Shown here one piece after another: positions 18,927 through 28,566 of a DNA stretch of 64,000 nucleotides; position 1 is the stretch's first letter, and each line of letters begins with the position of its first letter. This stretch comes from JACCZX01 sp963729165. GTDB taxonomy: Bacteria; Pseudomonadota; Gammaproteobacteria; Burkholderiales; Burkholderiaceae_F. The position numbers and the translations under genes are program-made. The notes beneath the pieces were generated by a model. It searched no databases. It saw nothing but the letters and a program-made list of their open reading frames with translations, and was not told the DNA's origin. The stretch lies in NCBI GenBank assembly GCA_963729165.1, contig CAVSMM010000004.1, forward strand, positions 62,001 to 126,000, written 5' to 3'.

Positions 18927-20588
18927 GTGTTGTTGCTCACGCGTTCTTTCGCACGCGTTTTCTCGAGCTCGCGCAATATTCTCCGCTGAACCTTGCCCGT
19001 CGTCGTCATCGGCAGTTCAGCGATGAATTCAATTTCCTTCGGATATTCGTAGGGCGCCAGCTTGCCGCGTACGTGCAGCTGTAATTCCTCGATCAAGCGC
19101 GATGATGCGTCGTAGCCGGCGGCCAGCACGACGAAGGCTTTGACCAGCGCACCGCGTTCCATATCGGGCTTCGGCACGACTGCTACGTTCGCGACCGCCG
19201 GGTGCTTGACCAGGCAATTCTCGATCTCGCTTGGTCCGATTCGATAACCCGCCGCCTTGAACATGTCGTCGGCGCGGCCTTGGTACCAGAGATAGCCATC
19301 GCGATCGACGCTCGCCAGATCACCGGTGCGGCACCAGTCGCCGGTGAACTTGTCTTCGAGTCGCATCCGTGTTCCGCCAGTACTCGAGAAAGAAAATCGG
19401 GTCGCGGTCGCCGTGAATATCGCGCCGATGGATCGCGACCTCGCCCGTCTCGCCCGACGCGACTGCGCTTCCGCCGTCGTCGATGACTGCGACTCGATGC
19501 CCCGGATACGGTCGGCCCATGCTGCCGGCGCGAGCGGGCCACTTTTGATACGAGTTGCCGACGATGTAATTCATCTCCGTCTGGCCGAACATTTCGTTGA
19601 CCGTCACGCCAAGCGCATCGCGGCACCAATCGAATACCGTTTGCCCGACCGCCTCGCCGGCGCTCATCAAAGAACGCAGCTTGAGCCGATACGTCGCGCG
19701 CGGTTCGGGTACCGACTTCATCATCATCTTCAGCGCGGTCGGAAACAGGAATGCGCTCGTCACGCCATGCCGCTGCATCAGCTCGAACGCGCGCTCCGCA
19801 CCAAAGCGGCCGCGATAACCGACGATCGGAAATCCGAAATACATCGTCGGCAGCAGCGCATCCATCAGACCTCCGGTCCAGGCCCAATCGGCCGGCGACC
19901 AGAACACATCTCCGGGCTGCGGAAACCAGTTGTGCGAGGCGACGAAGCCGGGCAGGTTGCCGATCAGCGCGCGATGCGGCATCAGCGCGCCCTTAGGTGG
20001 GCCGGTCGTGCCACTGGTGTAGATCAGCAGCGCCGGGTCATCGGCTAGCGTTGTCGCCGGCAAATAAGAATCGCGATGGCGCCCGAGCAGCGAACTCCAC
20101 GCGTGCCAGACCGCGTTCGTGCTCGAGTCACCGACGACGATCAGATGTCGCAGATTGGGGCAGCGCGCATGCACTTCCTCGATCGCTGCAAGCGCGGTTG
20201 CGTCAACAATTGCTACGACCGCCTCGCTGTCCTGCAGCCGGTATTCAAGAGCATCGGGTCCGAATAACAAAGACAGCGGCATCGCGACCGCGCCCATTTG
20301 GTAAACGGCGATGTGTGTGATCGCGGTTTCTGCGCACTGAGGCAATACGATCGCCACACGCTCGCCGCGTTTGACGCCAAGTGCCTGCAGCGCGTTCGAC
20401 AAGCGGTTCGCATCGGCTTGCAGCGCTGCGTAGGTGAATGACGCCCGCAACCCGGTTTCGTCTTCGTAATGCAGCGCGATGCGCGTGGTCTCCTGCGACC
20501 ATCGGCGGCAGCAGGCCTCCGCGATATTGAATTCGCGCGGCACATACCACCGAAAGTTTTCGTACAGCGCGCGGTACTGGTCGCGCAT
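18923..20588 (-). CDS. AMP-forming acyl-CoA synthetase, one frameshift
   Basis: ANL-superfamily ligase activating a carboxylate to its CoA thioester through an acyl-adenylate, most like medium-chain or acetyl-CoA synthetases, about 550 residues in all. The start ATG 20588 (MRDQYRALYENFRWYVPREF) fits the family. Visible motifs are the P-loop-like LLIYTSGTTGPPKGALMPH, the A5 segment VNEMFGQTEMNYIVG, the hinge-side GDWCRTGDLASVDRDGYLWY and the catalytic-lysine motif TTTGKVQRRILREL. The frame shifts once near 19365, between FFLEYWRNTDATR and DKFTGDWCRTGDL. It is divergent from the alpha/beta hydrolase. The substrate acid cannot be specified. Confidence 0.88.
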
Positions 20589-20623
20589 CGGCCTCTCCGA
20601 CGAAGAACTCGAATACTCGTTCC

Positions 20624-20629
20624 TATAAT
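20624..20629 (+). promoter_or_regulatory. Possible -10 element (TATAAT) upstream of the alpha/beta hydrolase gene
   Basis: An exact TATAAT lies 35 nt before the ATG at 20665, a suitable distance for transcription start near 20636. No good -35 hexamer was found 16-18 nt upstream, so the call rests on the -10 alone. It falls in the short divergent gap between the acyl-CoA synthetase and hydrolase genes. Confidence 0.35.
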
Positions 20630-20664
20630 CGCCGAACACTCGCGTAGGCGCAAACGCCCAGCTA

Positions 20665-21585
20665 ATGACGCCGTCACGGTCCGCATTCATCAATGTTCGT
20701 GGGCTCCGCTATCACCTGCGTGAATGGGGTGACGCTGAGGCTGATGCCGCGCACACGCTGCTGATGCTGCACGGCTGGATGGATGTATCGGCGTCGTTTC
20801 AGTTCGTCGTCGATGCGCTCGGTCGCGGTTGGCGAGTCGTCGCCCCCGATTGGCGCGGATTTGGTCGGACCGATCGCACACCGACGGACTGCTACTGGTA
20901 CCCGGATTATCTAGCGGATCTCGAGTTCATCTTGGACGACGTGGTCGGACAGCAACCGGCCTGGCTGATAGGTCACAGCATGGGTGCCAACGTCGCACTG
21001 ATGTACGCCGGCGCTCGGCCACAACGTGTACGTGCGGTCGTCAATCTCGAAGGCTTCGGCTTGCGGCCGACCCGACCCGCGCAGGCGCCGGGCCGCTACG
21101 CGCAATGGATCGATCAGTTGAAGCAGGGCGGAGCGCTGCGTGACTACGCGTCGCAACAGGAGGTCGCGGCACGCCTGATGAAGAACAATCCGCGGCTCTC
21201 GGCCGAACGCGCCGCGTTTCTCGCGCAGCACTGGTCGGAGCCCGATGGCGCAGGACGTTTCCGCATCGCCGGCGATCCCGCGCATCGAATCGTCAATCCC
21301 ACGCTGTATCGAATCGATGAAGTGCTTGCGTGCTGGCAGAGCGTCGAGTGTCCCGTGCTCTGGGTGCAGGGCGCGCAGACAGATGTGCTGCGGCACGTGG
21401 GTGAGGATCGCGATGCGGCGCTGAAAGAAGTCGAGATTCGAAAGGCTGCGCTGCGGAACGTGCAGAGCGCAGTCATTGAAGATGCGGGGCACATGTTGCA
21501 TCACGATCAACCGGGCGAAGTCGCGCGGCTGATCGAAGAATTCATCGGCGCTGTGACCAAACTGACAAGCCCTAGAATGCCTTGA
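20665..21585 (+). CDS. Alpha/beta-fold hydrolase
   Basis: Serine-type hydrolase of 306 residues, class not specified. The oxyanion region MLHGWMDVSASFQF, the nucleophile elbow IGHSMGANVALMY (Ser in GHSMG), a late acid region VLWVQGAQTDVL and the catalytic His in DAGHMLHHDQP are all present. The segment PDWRGFGRTDR is typical of haloalkane-dehalogenase-like and esterase members. It starts a run of six genes reading rightward; its TGA overlaps the ATG of the PHP gene by one base. The substrate is unknown. Confidence 0.88.
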   Translation: MTPSRSAFINVRGLRYHLREWGDAEADAAHTLLMLHGWMDVSASFQFVVDALGRGWRVVAPDWRGFGRTDRTPTDCYWYPDYLADLEFILDDVVGQQPAWLIGHSMGANVALMYAGARPQRVRAVVNLEGFGLRPTRPAQAPGRYAQWIDQLKQGGALRDYASQQEVAARLMKNNPRLSAERAAFLAQHWSEPDGAGRFRIAGDPAHRIVNPTLYRIDEVLACWQSVECPVLWVQGAQTDVLRHVGEDRDAALKEVEIRKAALRNVQSAVIEDAGHMLHHDQPGEVARLIEEFIGAVTKLTSPRMP

Positions 21586-22451
21586 TGCTCGACACGATCC
21601 GTGCCGGCGTTCACTCGGTGCGCGCCGACCTTCATTCGCATTCATTCCATTCCGACGGGACGATGGCGCCCGGCGATGTCGTGCGGCGTGCCGCCGACCA
21701 AGGCGTCGAGCTGTATGCCTTAACCGATCATGACGAAGTGTCGGGCCTGGCCGAAGCGAAGGCTGCTGCTGCGGAACGCTCGCTGGCGTTTGTTCCTGGC
21801 GTTGAGGTGTCGGTAACCTGGGGCAAGACCACGGTTCACGTCGTCGGCCTAGGCGTGGACAGCGAGGACGCGACGTTGCGGGATCGGCTCGCCTACGTGC
21901 GGTCGGGACGAACGCGGCGCGCGCAGGAGATCGATGCGAGCCTGGCGGCCGCCGGAATCGCCGGCACGCTCGAAGGCGCGCTTCGTCATGCAGAGAATCC
22001 GCGCATGATCGGTCGCACACACTTTGCGCGATTTCTGGTTGAACAGGGTGTGTGCCGCGACGTGCGCGAGGTGTTCAAGCGCTATCTGGTCGAAGGCAAG
22101 CCGGGTTATGTGCCGCATCGCTGGGCCACTTTGGCTGAAGCCGTCGAAATGATCGGTGCCGCAGGTGGTGTCGCGGTCGTCGCGCACCCGGCGCGCTACC
22201 GGTTCGACGAGCTTGCATTGCACGCAATGCTCGAAGAGTTCCGTGATGTGGGCGGTAAGGCGCTGGAAGTCGTGACGAGCAATCACACGCCCGACGATGT
22301 GCGCCGCTTCACCAAGCTCGCGCTCGAGTTCGGCTTCGAAGCGTCGAGTGGAAGTGACTTTCACGGCCCCGGAGAATCGGCGAATGTGGAGTTGGGCCGC
22401 GTTGCCCCTTTGGCACCGGAATTGACGCCGGTGTGGCACCGGTTCGTCTAG
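21585..22451 (+). CDS. yciV: PHP-domain phosphoesterase (RNase AM / nucleoside 3',5'-bisphosphatase type)
   Basis: Metal-dependent PHP-family phosphoesterase of 288 residues; the E. coli homologue trims 5' ends of RNA and dephosphorylates nucleoside 3',5'-bisphosphates. The metal site motifs are DLHSHSFHSDG, LTDHDEVSG, an Glu in GVEVSVTWG, HVVGLGVD, GRTHFARFLVEQG, VVAHPARYRFDE and SGSDFHGPG. The start is the ATG at 21585, which overlaps the hydrolase stop; a TTG immediately before it is less likely. In E. coli the same gene is also next to yciO, as it is here, which supports the call. Confidence 0.9.
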   Translation: MLDTIRAGVHSVRADLHSHSFHSDGTMAPGDVVRRAADQGVELYALTDHDEVSGLAEAKAAAAERSLAFVPGVEVSVTWGKTTVHVVGLGVDSEDATLRDRLAYVRSGRTRRAQEIDASLAAAGIAGTLEGALRHAENPRMIGRTHFARFLVEQGVCRDVREVFKRYLVEGKPGYVPHRWATLAEAVEMIGAAGGVAVVAHPARYRFDELALHAMLEEFRDVGGKALEVVTSNHTPDDVRRFTKLALEFGFEASSGSDFHGPGESANVELGRVAPLAPELTPVWHRFV

Positions 22452-22466
22452 TAGCACATCTCAGCC

Positions 22467-23108
22467 GTGGCGCAATTATTTTCGATCCATCCGATCGATC
22501 CGCAAGTGCGCCTGCTTCGGCAGGCGGCGCAGATTCTCGATCACGGCGGCGTTGGCGCGATTCCTACCGACTCTTGCTACGCACTCGCGTGTCACTTGGA
22601 TGACCGTGCAGCGGTCGATCGTATTCGCGCGATTCGCCGCATCGACGATCGCCATTTGCTGACGCTGATGTGCCGCGATCTGTCGGACATCGGGCAATAC
22701 GCGAAGGTCGATAACCGGCGCTATCGCCTGTTGAAGAACGCAACTCCAGGGCCGTACACACTGATTCTGGAAGCGACGAAGGAAGTACCGCGACGTCTGT
22801 CGCACCCGTCACGCAAGACGATCGGGTTGCGCGTGCCCGACCATCGCGTCGCTCTCGGCTTGCTCGATGTACTGGGACAGCCGCTGTTGACGACAACGCT
22901 GCAGTTGCCGGGTGACGAGCTTCCGTTAAATGAAGGCGAACACATTCGCGAGCGGCTGGATCACGACATCGACTTCGTGCTCGATGCAGGTGCGTGCGGC
23001 GTTCAGCCGACGACAATCGTCGATCTGACCGGTGCAGAAGCGGTGCTGGTACGGCAAGGCCGAGGCGACATCAGCAGCACTCGGCTTGTAGCGGCGTGCG
23101 AGCGATAA
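22467..23108 (+). CDS. yciO: Sua5/YciO/YrdC family protein (YciO-like)
   Basis: Member of the L-threonylcarbamoyladenylate synthase superfamily, 213 residues. Family motifs are GVGAIPTDSCYALACHL near the N-terminus, KRI-type variation RIRAIRRIDDRHLLTLMCRD, ATPGPYTLILEATKEVPRR, and TIGLRVPDHRV followed by LLTTTLQLPGDELP. The GTG start at 22467 follows the PHP gene by 15 nt. YciO-type proteins have weak or no tRNA t6A-forming activity compared with TsaC, so the precise role here is open. It is part of the same likely operon as the PHP gene. Confidence 0.88.
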   Translation: MAQLFSIHPIDPQVRLLRQAAQILDHGGVGAIPTDSCYALACHLDDRAAVDRIRAIRRIDDRHLLTLMCRDLSDIGQYAKVDNRRYRLLKNATPGPYTLILEATKEVPRRLSHPSRKTIGLRVPDHRVALGLLDVLGQPLLTTTLQLPGDELPLNEGEHIRERLDHDIDFVLDAGACGVQPTTIVDLTGAEAVLVRQGRGDISSTRLVAACER

Positions 23109-23236
23109 CACGCTTGCCTTTGCATTGCGCGTGCGCCGGCGACATGCCCCCGGCATGTCGCTACTGTCGCGACAAGTGCACGTGCGACGACGCAGTCGTC
23201 GCGTACACGAGAAGCGCTTCAGATAGACTCGATTCG

Positions 23237-23866
23237 ATGGAAAACGCTTTGCAATTGATCGCGGTGTACGCGATCCCGGTGTTATTTGCGATTACGGTTC
23301 ACGAAGCCTCGCACGGTTATGTGGCTCGCATGCTGGGCGACAACACGGCATACGTTCTGGGCCGTGTGACGCTCAATCCTGTCAAGCACATCGATCCGAT
23401 CGGCACGATCGCGGTACCGCTTGGCATGGTGATCTTGACCGGATTTATGTTCGGCTGGGCAAAGCCGGTGCCGGTCGACTGGTCGAGCTTGCGCCATCCG
23501 AAGCGGGACATGATCTGGGTGGCTGCCGCGGGACCGGGCGTCAATCTGGCAATGGCGATTCTGTGGGCCATTATCTTTAGCGTGCTGCGGATGGCGGGTA
23601 TCGAAGAGCGCTTCTTCTTCGAGGTGGCGCGTGCGGGGATTCAGGTGAACCTGGTGTTCATGGCACTCAACCTGCTGCCGATTCCTCCACTTGACGGTGG
23701 CCGCATTGTCAGTGGGCTGCTGCCCAATCAGCTTTCGATCGCGTACTCGCGCATCGAGCCGTTCGGATTGTTCATCATCATCGGATTGATGGTGAGCGGC
23801 GCGCTGAGCTTTCTTCTGCGCCCTTTTCTGGCGGCCGGCGAAGCGATCGTGCGCCTGTTCGTTTAA
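23237..23866 (+). CDS. Site-2 protease family (M50) membrane metalloprotease
   Basis: Integral-membrane zinc protease of 209 residues, of the short M50 type lacking a PDZ domain. The zinc motif is ITVHEASHGYVARML (HEASH) in the first membrane segment, and the second metal site motif is LNLLPIPPLDGGRIVSGLLP. About five or six membrane helices are visible. The ATG at 23237 gives a product of family-typical length; longer in-frame upstream sequence lacks membrane character. It sits 7 nt before trpS, an arrangement frequently seen in betaproteobacteria. The substrate is unknown. Confidence 0.92.
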   Translation: MENALQLIAVYAIPVLFAITVHEASHGYVARMLGDNTAYVLGRVTLNPVKHIDPIGTIAVPLGMVILTGFMFGWAKPVPVDWSSLRHPKRDMIWVAAAGPGVNLAMAILWAIIFSVLRMAGIEERFFFEVARAGIQVNLVFMALNLLPIPPLDGGRIVSGLLPNQLSIAYSRIEPFGLFIIIGLMVSGALSFLLRPFLAAGEAIVRLFV

Positions 23867-23872
23867 CGCTCG

Positions 23873-25078
23873 ATGCTGTTCGCCGAGCGGGTTCTCTCCG
23901 GCATGCGCCCCACGGGTGCGATGCACTTGGGCCACTATCACGGTGTCTTGAAAAACTGGGTGCGACTTCAGAGCGAGCACCCGTGTCTTTTCTTCGTCGC
24001 GGACTGGCACGCGTTGACGACGCACTACGACGAAACACAACGCATCAGCGCCGACGGTTGGGATATGGTGATCGACTGGCTGGCGTCCGGCGTCGATCCG
24101 GCGAAGGCGACGATTTTCATTCAATCGCATGTACCCGAGCATGCGGAGCTTTTTCTGCTGCTCTCTATGGTCACGCCACTGGGTTGGCTGGAGCGCGTTC
24201 CGACTTACAAAGATCAACAGCAGCAACTGTCAGAGCGCGATCTGTCGACCTTCGGATTTCTCGGCTATCCGTTGATGCAGGCGGCCGACATCCTGGTTTA
24301 TCGCTCGACGCTGGTGCCGGTCGGTGAGGATCAGGTTCCGCACATCGAGATGACGCGCGAGATCGCACGCCGGTTCAATCATGTATTTGGTGCTGAGCCG
24401 GATTTCGAGGCCAAGGCGAAAGCGGCCGTGCGCAAGCTCGGCGCACAGGCGAAGCGGTTTGCCGAGCTGCGAGTTCGCTTCCAGCAGGAAGGCGATACCG
24501 ACGCATTGAAGCAGGCGCGCAGCATCATCGAAGAAGCGACGACGTTGCCGCTGGAGGATCGCGAGCGATTGTTCGGGTACGCGGAGGGCGCGCACCGCGT
24601 CATTCTTCCCGAGCCGGCTGCACTGCTGACGAAGGTGTCGCGGATGCCGGGGCTCGACGGACGAAGAATGTCGAAGAGCTACGGCAATTCGATTGCGCTG
24701 CGCGAAGAGCCCGAATCGGTCACGAAAAAGATGCGCACGATGCCGACCGATCCGGCGCGTGTGCGCCGTACCGATCCGGGCGAGCCCGAGCATTGCCCCG
24801 TGTGGCCGCTGCACCTCGTGTACTCGGACGAAGCGACGAAGCAGTGGGTGCAGACCGGATGCCGTACGGCGGGCATCGGTTGCCTGGAATGCAAACAACC
24901 GGTGATCGATGCGATCGTGCGCGAGCTCGCTCCGCTGCGCGAGCGTGCGCAACGGTATCTCGACGATCCTGCGCTGGTGCGCGATATCGTGGCCGATGGT
25001 TGCGACAAGGCACGCGCGATGGCGGGCGAGACGATGCGCGACGTGCGCGCAGCGATGGGGCTGGTCGGCGATAAGTGA
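23873..25078 (+). CDS. trpS: Tryptophanyl-tRNA synthetase
   Basis: Class I aminoacyl-tRNA synthetase charging tRNA-Trp, 401 residues, slightly longer than the E. coli enzyme. The HIGH-type signature is PTGAMHLGHYHG at residues 13-24 and the KMSKS-type motif is GRRMSKSYGNS near residue 265. DQVPHIEMTREIARRFN is also characteristic. An insertion around residues 180-240, visible in many betaproteobacterial TrpS proteins, explains the extra length. Its stop overlaps the GTG of the methyltransferase (GTGA). Confidence 0.96.
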   Translation: MLFAERVLSGMRPTGAMHLGHYHGVLKNWVRLQSEHPCLFFVADWHALTTHYDETQRISADGWDMVIDWLASGVDPAKATIFIQSHVPEHAELFLLLSMVTPLGWLERVPTYKDQQQQLSERDLSTFGFLGYPLMQAADILVYRSTLVPVGEDQVPHIEMTREIARRFNHVFGAEPDFEAKAKAAVRKLGAQAKRFAELRVRFQQEGDTDALKQARSIIEEATTLPLEDRERLFGYAEGAHRVILPEPAALLTKVSRMPGLDGRRMSKSYGNSIALREEPESVTKKMRTMPTDPARVRRTDPGEPEHCPVWPLHLVYSDEATKQWVQTGCRTAGIGCLECKQPVIDAIVRELAPLRERAQRYLDDPALVRDIVADGCDKARAMAGETMRDVRAAMGLVGDK

Positions 25079-25626
25079 TAGCCGAAGCGCCATCGGCCTG
25101 GGTGCTCCGTTGGACGGCGGATATTGCCGGCGGCACCTCGGTTCTGGACGTCGCCTGCGGTGCGGGCCGCCACTCGCGGTTGCTCGCAGCGCGCGGTTGC
25201 AAAGTCACTGCGGTGGATCGAGATCACTCTGCTGCGCATGCATTGGCAAGCGAGCCGAACATTGAGTTCATTCAGGCTGATCTGGAAGCGGCTGCCTGGC
25301 CGCTGGCCGACCGGCAGTTTGACGCGGTCATCGTCACGAACTATCTGCATCGTCCGCTTTTTCCGGCGCTCAGAAAAGCGCTCAGCCCGGCCGGCCTGTT
25401 GATCTATGAGACTTTCGCCGTTGGTAACGCGGCGTTCGGCCGACCGAGTAATCCCGACTACCTCTTGCGGCCGCGCGAACTGCTTGAAGTGTTCGGCACC
25501 GACATGCGCGTGCTTGCGTTCGAAGACGGTTTCGTCGAGCAACCGAAGCCCGCGATGGTGCAGCGGATCGCGGTCCGCAACTCAGCGGCTGACGCGCCAC
25601 TGGCCGCCGAGCGGTGCCGTTTGTAA
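25075..25626 (+). CDS. Class I SAM-dependent methyltransferase
   Basis: Predicted methyltransferase of 183 residues. The SAM-binding motif I is TSVLDVACGAGRHSRLLAAR, followed by the acidic end of strand 2 (VTAVDRD) and motif IV-like QFDAVIVTNYLHRPLF. It resembles TehB/UbiE-like small methyltransferases, but the substrate is not predictable. The GTG start overlaps the trpS stop, so it is co-translated with it, and it precedes dapA by 61 nt. Confidence 0.88.
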   Translation: MIAEAPSAWVLRWTADIAGGTSVLDVACGAGRHSRLLAARGCKVTAVDRDHSAAHALASEPNIEFIQADLEAAAWPLADRQFDAVIVTNYLHRPLFPALRKALSPAGLLIYETFAVGNAAFGRPSNPDYLLRPRELLEVFGTDMRVLAFEDGFVEQPKPAMVQRIAVRNSAADAPLAAERCRL

Positions 25627-25651
25627 CGCCGTTCAGAGCGTCGCTCGCCTG

Positions 25652-25657
25652 TAGAAT
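25652..25657 (+). promoter_or_regulatory. Possible -10 element upstream of dapA
   Basis: TAGAAT lies 31 nt before the dapA ATG, in a 61-nt gap after the methyltransferase. The upstream sequence GTTCAGAGCGT (25631-25641) is also found before lysC. No consensus -35 is evident, so this is tentative. Confidence 0.3.
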
Positions 25658-25687
25658 CCTGCGCTTCTTTTGAAGGTACATCAAAGC

Positions 25688-26586
25688 ATGATCAAAGGCA
25701 GTCTCGTCGCGATCGTGTCGCCGATGCACGACGATGGGTCGCTCGACTTCGACGCTTATCGCCGCTTGATCGACTGGCACGTGGCGGAGGGAACCAACGC
25801 GATTGTTGCGGTGGGCACGACGGGCGAGTCGCCGACGGTGACGCCGAGCGAGCATGGAGAGTTGATCCGTGTTGCCGTGGAAGCCGCCGGCGGCCGTGTT
25901 CCCGTCATTGCAGGTACCGGCGGCAATTCAACGGCCGAAGCAATCGAGCTGACGCAACACGCGAAGCGCGTCGGAGCCGACGCTACGCTGCAGGTGGTGC
26001 CGTACTACAACAAGCCAACGCAGGAAGGGCTGTACCGGCACTTTCGCAAGATTGCGGAAACGGTCGATTTGCCGGTGATTTTGTACAACGTACCGAGCCG
26101 CACGGTGGCGGATCTGGCGACTGAGACAACACTGCGTCTTTCGCAGATGCCGGGAATCGTCGGGCTCAAAGATGCGACTGGCGATATGCCGCGCGCGGCT
26201 GAGCTGTTGAAGCATCTGCCGTCCGAGTTTGCGCTGTACAGCGGTAACGACGACAGCGCGCTCGCGCTGATGCTGCTGGGCGGCCATGGCGTAATTTCGG
26301 TGACGGCGAACGTCGCGCCGCGCCAGATGTCAGAGCTGTGCGCGGCTGCGCTGGCCGGCGACCTGAAGCGGGCGCGCAAGATGAACGCGCAGTTGTTGCC
26401 GGTGCATTTCAAACTGTTTGTTGAGCCCAATCCGGTACCGGCCAAGTGGGCGCTGGCAAAGGCGGGCCGTATTGAGGGTGGGCTGCGGTTGCCACTCGTG
26501 CCGCTGTCAAAACCGAACGAAGCCGTCGTGCACGGTGCACTACAGGAAGCAGGATGCTGGAGTTCGTTGCAGGAGCTGGAACATGA
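25688..26586 (+). CDS. dapA: 4-hydroxy-tetrahydrodipicolinate synthase, frameshift near the end
   Basis: Condenses pyruvate with aspartate semialdehyde, the first committed step of lysine and diaminopimelate synthesis. The Schiff-base lysine is Lys161 in IVGLKDATGD; the catalytic-triad tyrosine is in VILYNVPSRT, and the N-terminal TTGESPTV motif is present. The last residues in the present frame (CWSSLQELEHESIK) are atypical. Inserting one base near 26555 restores EAGMLEFVAGAGT and a TGA at 26584-26586 that overlaps the bamC ATG as ATGA. This is the classical dapA-bamC arrangement, so the uncorrected stop at 26599 is judged wrong. Because the gene is essential, a sequence error is likely. Confidence 0.95.
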
Positions 26587-27773
26587 GTCGATCAAATAGC
26601 GCGCGCAATGCCGCGGCTGCCACCGCAGTTCTGGCGGCCGTGTTGCTCGCAGGTTGCTCGTGGACCGGCAGCATCTTCACATCGGACAAAGTGCAATACG
26701 AAACGGCGAAGACGCGCCCGGCGCTTGAGGTGCCGCCGGATTTGTCGCAGTTGCCGCGTGACGAGCGATTCCTGGTGCCGGACCGGCCGCAAACGATTAC
26801 CGCTTCCGGCCAGGGACAGGGGCAGCGTCCAAGCGCTGGGCCAGTGTCGGCCGGCATTCCGGTCGTGCCCGCTGGCTCGATCGCAAAGCTCGAGAGGCAA
26901 GGTAATCAACGCTGGCTCGCGGTGAATCTGCCGCCGGAGAAAGCGTGGCCGGTACTGGTCGACTTCTGGCCGAGCATCGGATTGAAAGTAGAAAAGGCCG
27001 ATCCCAACGCAGGCGTGCTCGAAACAAATTGGGCCGAGAACCGGGCCAAGCTTCCTCAGGACATCATCCGACGCACGCTGGGCCGCGTGCTCGACTCGGT
27101 TTATTCGACCAACGAGCAGGACAAGTATCGGGCGCGCCTCGAACGCACTGCGCAGGGCACATCGGAGATCTACATCACCCATCGCGGTATGGAAGAGGTG
27201 TACACGAGCCCGCAACAGGATCGCACCACTTGGCAGCCGCGCGCTCCGGATCCGGAGCTCGAAGCCGAGATGTTGCAACGTTTGCTGGTTCGGTTTGAGC
27301 AGCCGACGAAGTCGGTCGTCGCGACGGCTGGCGCAACCGGGTCCGCTGCGGGCGTGACGGCAGCGGGCACTGCGGCACCGTCCGCTGCGCCGCAGATCTC
27401 ACGAGTCATTAAGGGTAGCGACGGTCGTAGCGAGCGCGTCGAGGTCGATGAAGCGTTTGACCGCGCTTGGCGACGTGTGGGCCTCGCGCTCGACCGCGGC
27501 GGGTTTACCGTCGAAGATCGCGATCGCGCGAAGGGGTTCTACTTCGTGCGCTACCTGGATCCCGAGGTCGAAGCCAAAGCCAAGTCGGATCAGGGATTCT
27601 TCAGCAAGATCTTCGGCCGCGAAAAACCGATCCAGGCGCCGCAGTATCGTTTGGGACTTGTGGGCGAGAGTACGACCCGCACCAATGTGCAGGTGTTTGA
27701 CGCGACCGGCAAGCCCGATCGTTCCGCAACCGCCGATCGCATTTTGAATTTGCTGAACGAGCAGCTGCGGTAA
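26583..27773 (+). CDS. bamC: Outer membrane protein assembly factor BamC (NlpB/DapX lipoprotein)
   Basis: Lipoprotein component of the BAM beta-barrel assembly complex, 396 residues from ATG 26583. The signal peptide ends in the lipobox AAVLLAGC at about residues 17-24. The unstructured N-terminal segment after it contains EVPPDLSQLPRDERF, which in characterised BamC binds BamD. Two helix-grip domains follow (for example WLAVNLPPEKAWPVLVDFW and RVEVDEAFDRAWRRVGLAL), joined by an Ala/Gly/Thr-rich linker near residues 245-265. Location directly behind dapA is conserved in proteobacteria. Confidence 0.95.
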   Translation: MSRSNSARNAAAATAVLAAVLLAGCSWTGSIFTSDKVQYETAKTRPALEVPPDLSQLPRDERFLVPDRPQTITASGQGQGQRPSAGPVSAGIPVVPAGSIAKLERQGNQRWLAVNLPPEKAWPVLVDFWPSIGLKVEKADPNAGVLETNWAENRAKLPQDIIRRTLGRVLDSVYSTNEQDKYRARLERTAQGTSEIYITHRGMEEVYTSPQQDRTTWQPRAPDPELEAEMLQRLLVRFEQPTKSVVATAGATGSAAGVTAAGTAAPSAAPQISRVIKGSDGRSERVEVDEAFDRAWRRVGLALDRGGFTVEDRDRAKGFYFVRYLDPEVEAKAKSDQGFFSKIFGREKPIQAPQYRLGLVGESTTRTNVQVFDATGKPDRSATADRILNLLNEQLR

Positions 27774-28550
27774 GTGCTGCGCGTCTGCAGCCTCGGTTCA
27801 GGCAGCGGCGGCAATGCGCTAGTGGTTGAAGCGCGCGACGGACTGTTCCTGTCGCGCGTTCTGGTCGACAACGGTTTTAACGTCAAGCAACTCGGCCGCC
27901 GACTGGGGCGGGCAGGTCTGTCGCTGCGTGACATCGACGCTGTGATCGTTACGCACGAACATTCCGATCACGCCGGTGGCGTGGCGCGCTTCGCATGCAA
28001 GGCCGGCATTCCGGTCTATTGCTCGCGTGGCACGGCCCGGTCATCGGGACTTTTCGACAGCGGCGTCGAGCTGCATGTCATTTGCGCCGGCGCCCGTGTC
28101 GAGCTGGGTCCGCTAGTGATCGATCCTTATGCCGTGCCGCACGACGCAACCGAGCCGCTGCAGTTCGTCTTCAGCGATGGCGATCGCCGCGCAGGACTTC
28201 TGACCGACGCCGGCGAGTGCAGCGACATTATCGTCCGCGCATTGAGTCGTGTTCACGCGTTGCTGCTCGAATGCAACCACGATGAAAGCATGCTGCACTC
28301 GGGCTCGTACCCCAACTTTCTGAAGACGCGCATCGGTGGCGCGTTCGGCCACTTATCCAACAGCCAGGCTGCGAAGATATTGCGCAGGCTCGATTGCACT
28401 CGGCTGGAGTGGATTGCTGCGGCTCACCTTTCAAAGGCGAACAACACTCCGTTTTTGGCACAGCTGGCGTTGTCGGTGGCGCTGGACTGCCGCGTCAGCG
28501 AGATTGCGGTGGCGGATCAGGACGACGGGCTTGCATGGCGCGCGGTGTAA
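27774..28550 (+). CDS. MBL-fold metallohydrolase (YycJ/WalJ-like)
   Basis: Metallo-beta-lactamase-fold hydrolase of 258 residues. The N-terminus CSLGSGSGGNALVVEARDG is that of the YycJ-type exonuclease-like group; the metal motif is VTHEHSDHAGGVARFA, with a later Asp in LLTDAGECSD and His in ECNHDESML. The GTG start abuts the bamC stop directly. Related proteins act on nucleic acids or cyclic compounds, but the substrate here is unproven. A bidirectional terminator follows 17 nt after its stop. Confidence 0.88.
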   Translation: MLRVCSLGSGSGGNALVVEARDGLFLSRVLVDNGFNVKQLGRRLGRAGLSLRDIDAVIVTHEHSDHAGGVARFACKAGIPVYCSRGTARSSGLFDSGVELHVICAGARVELGPLVIDPYAVPHDATEPLQFVFSDGDRRAGLLTDAGECSDIIVRALSRVHALLLECNHDESMLHSGSYPNFLKTRIGGAFGHLSNSQAAKILRRLDCTRLEWIAAAHLSKANNTPFLAQLALSVALDCRVSEIAVADQDDGLAWRAV

Positions 28551-28566
28551 TGAGAAGACACTTCAT

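Noticed and set aside
20911..22020. 369-residue leftward frame opposite the hydrolase and PHP genes
   Set aside because: Antisense shadow; composition is Arg/Pro/His-rich and both sense genes have clear motifs.
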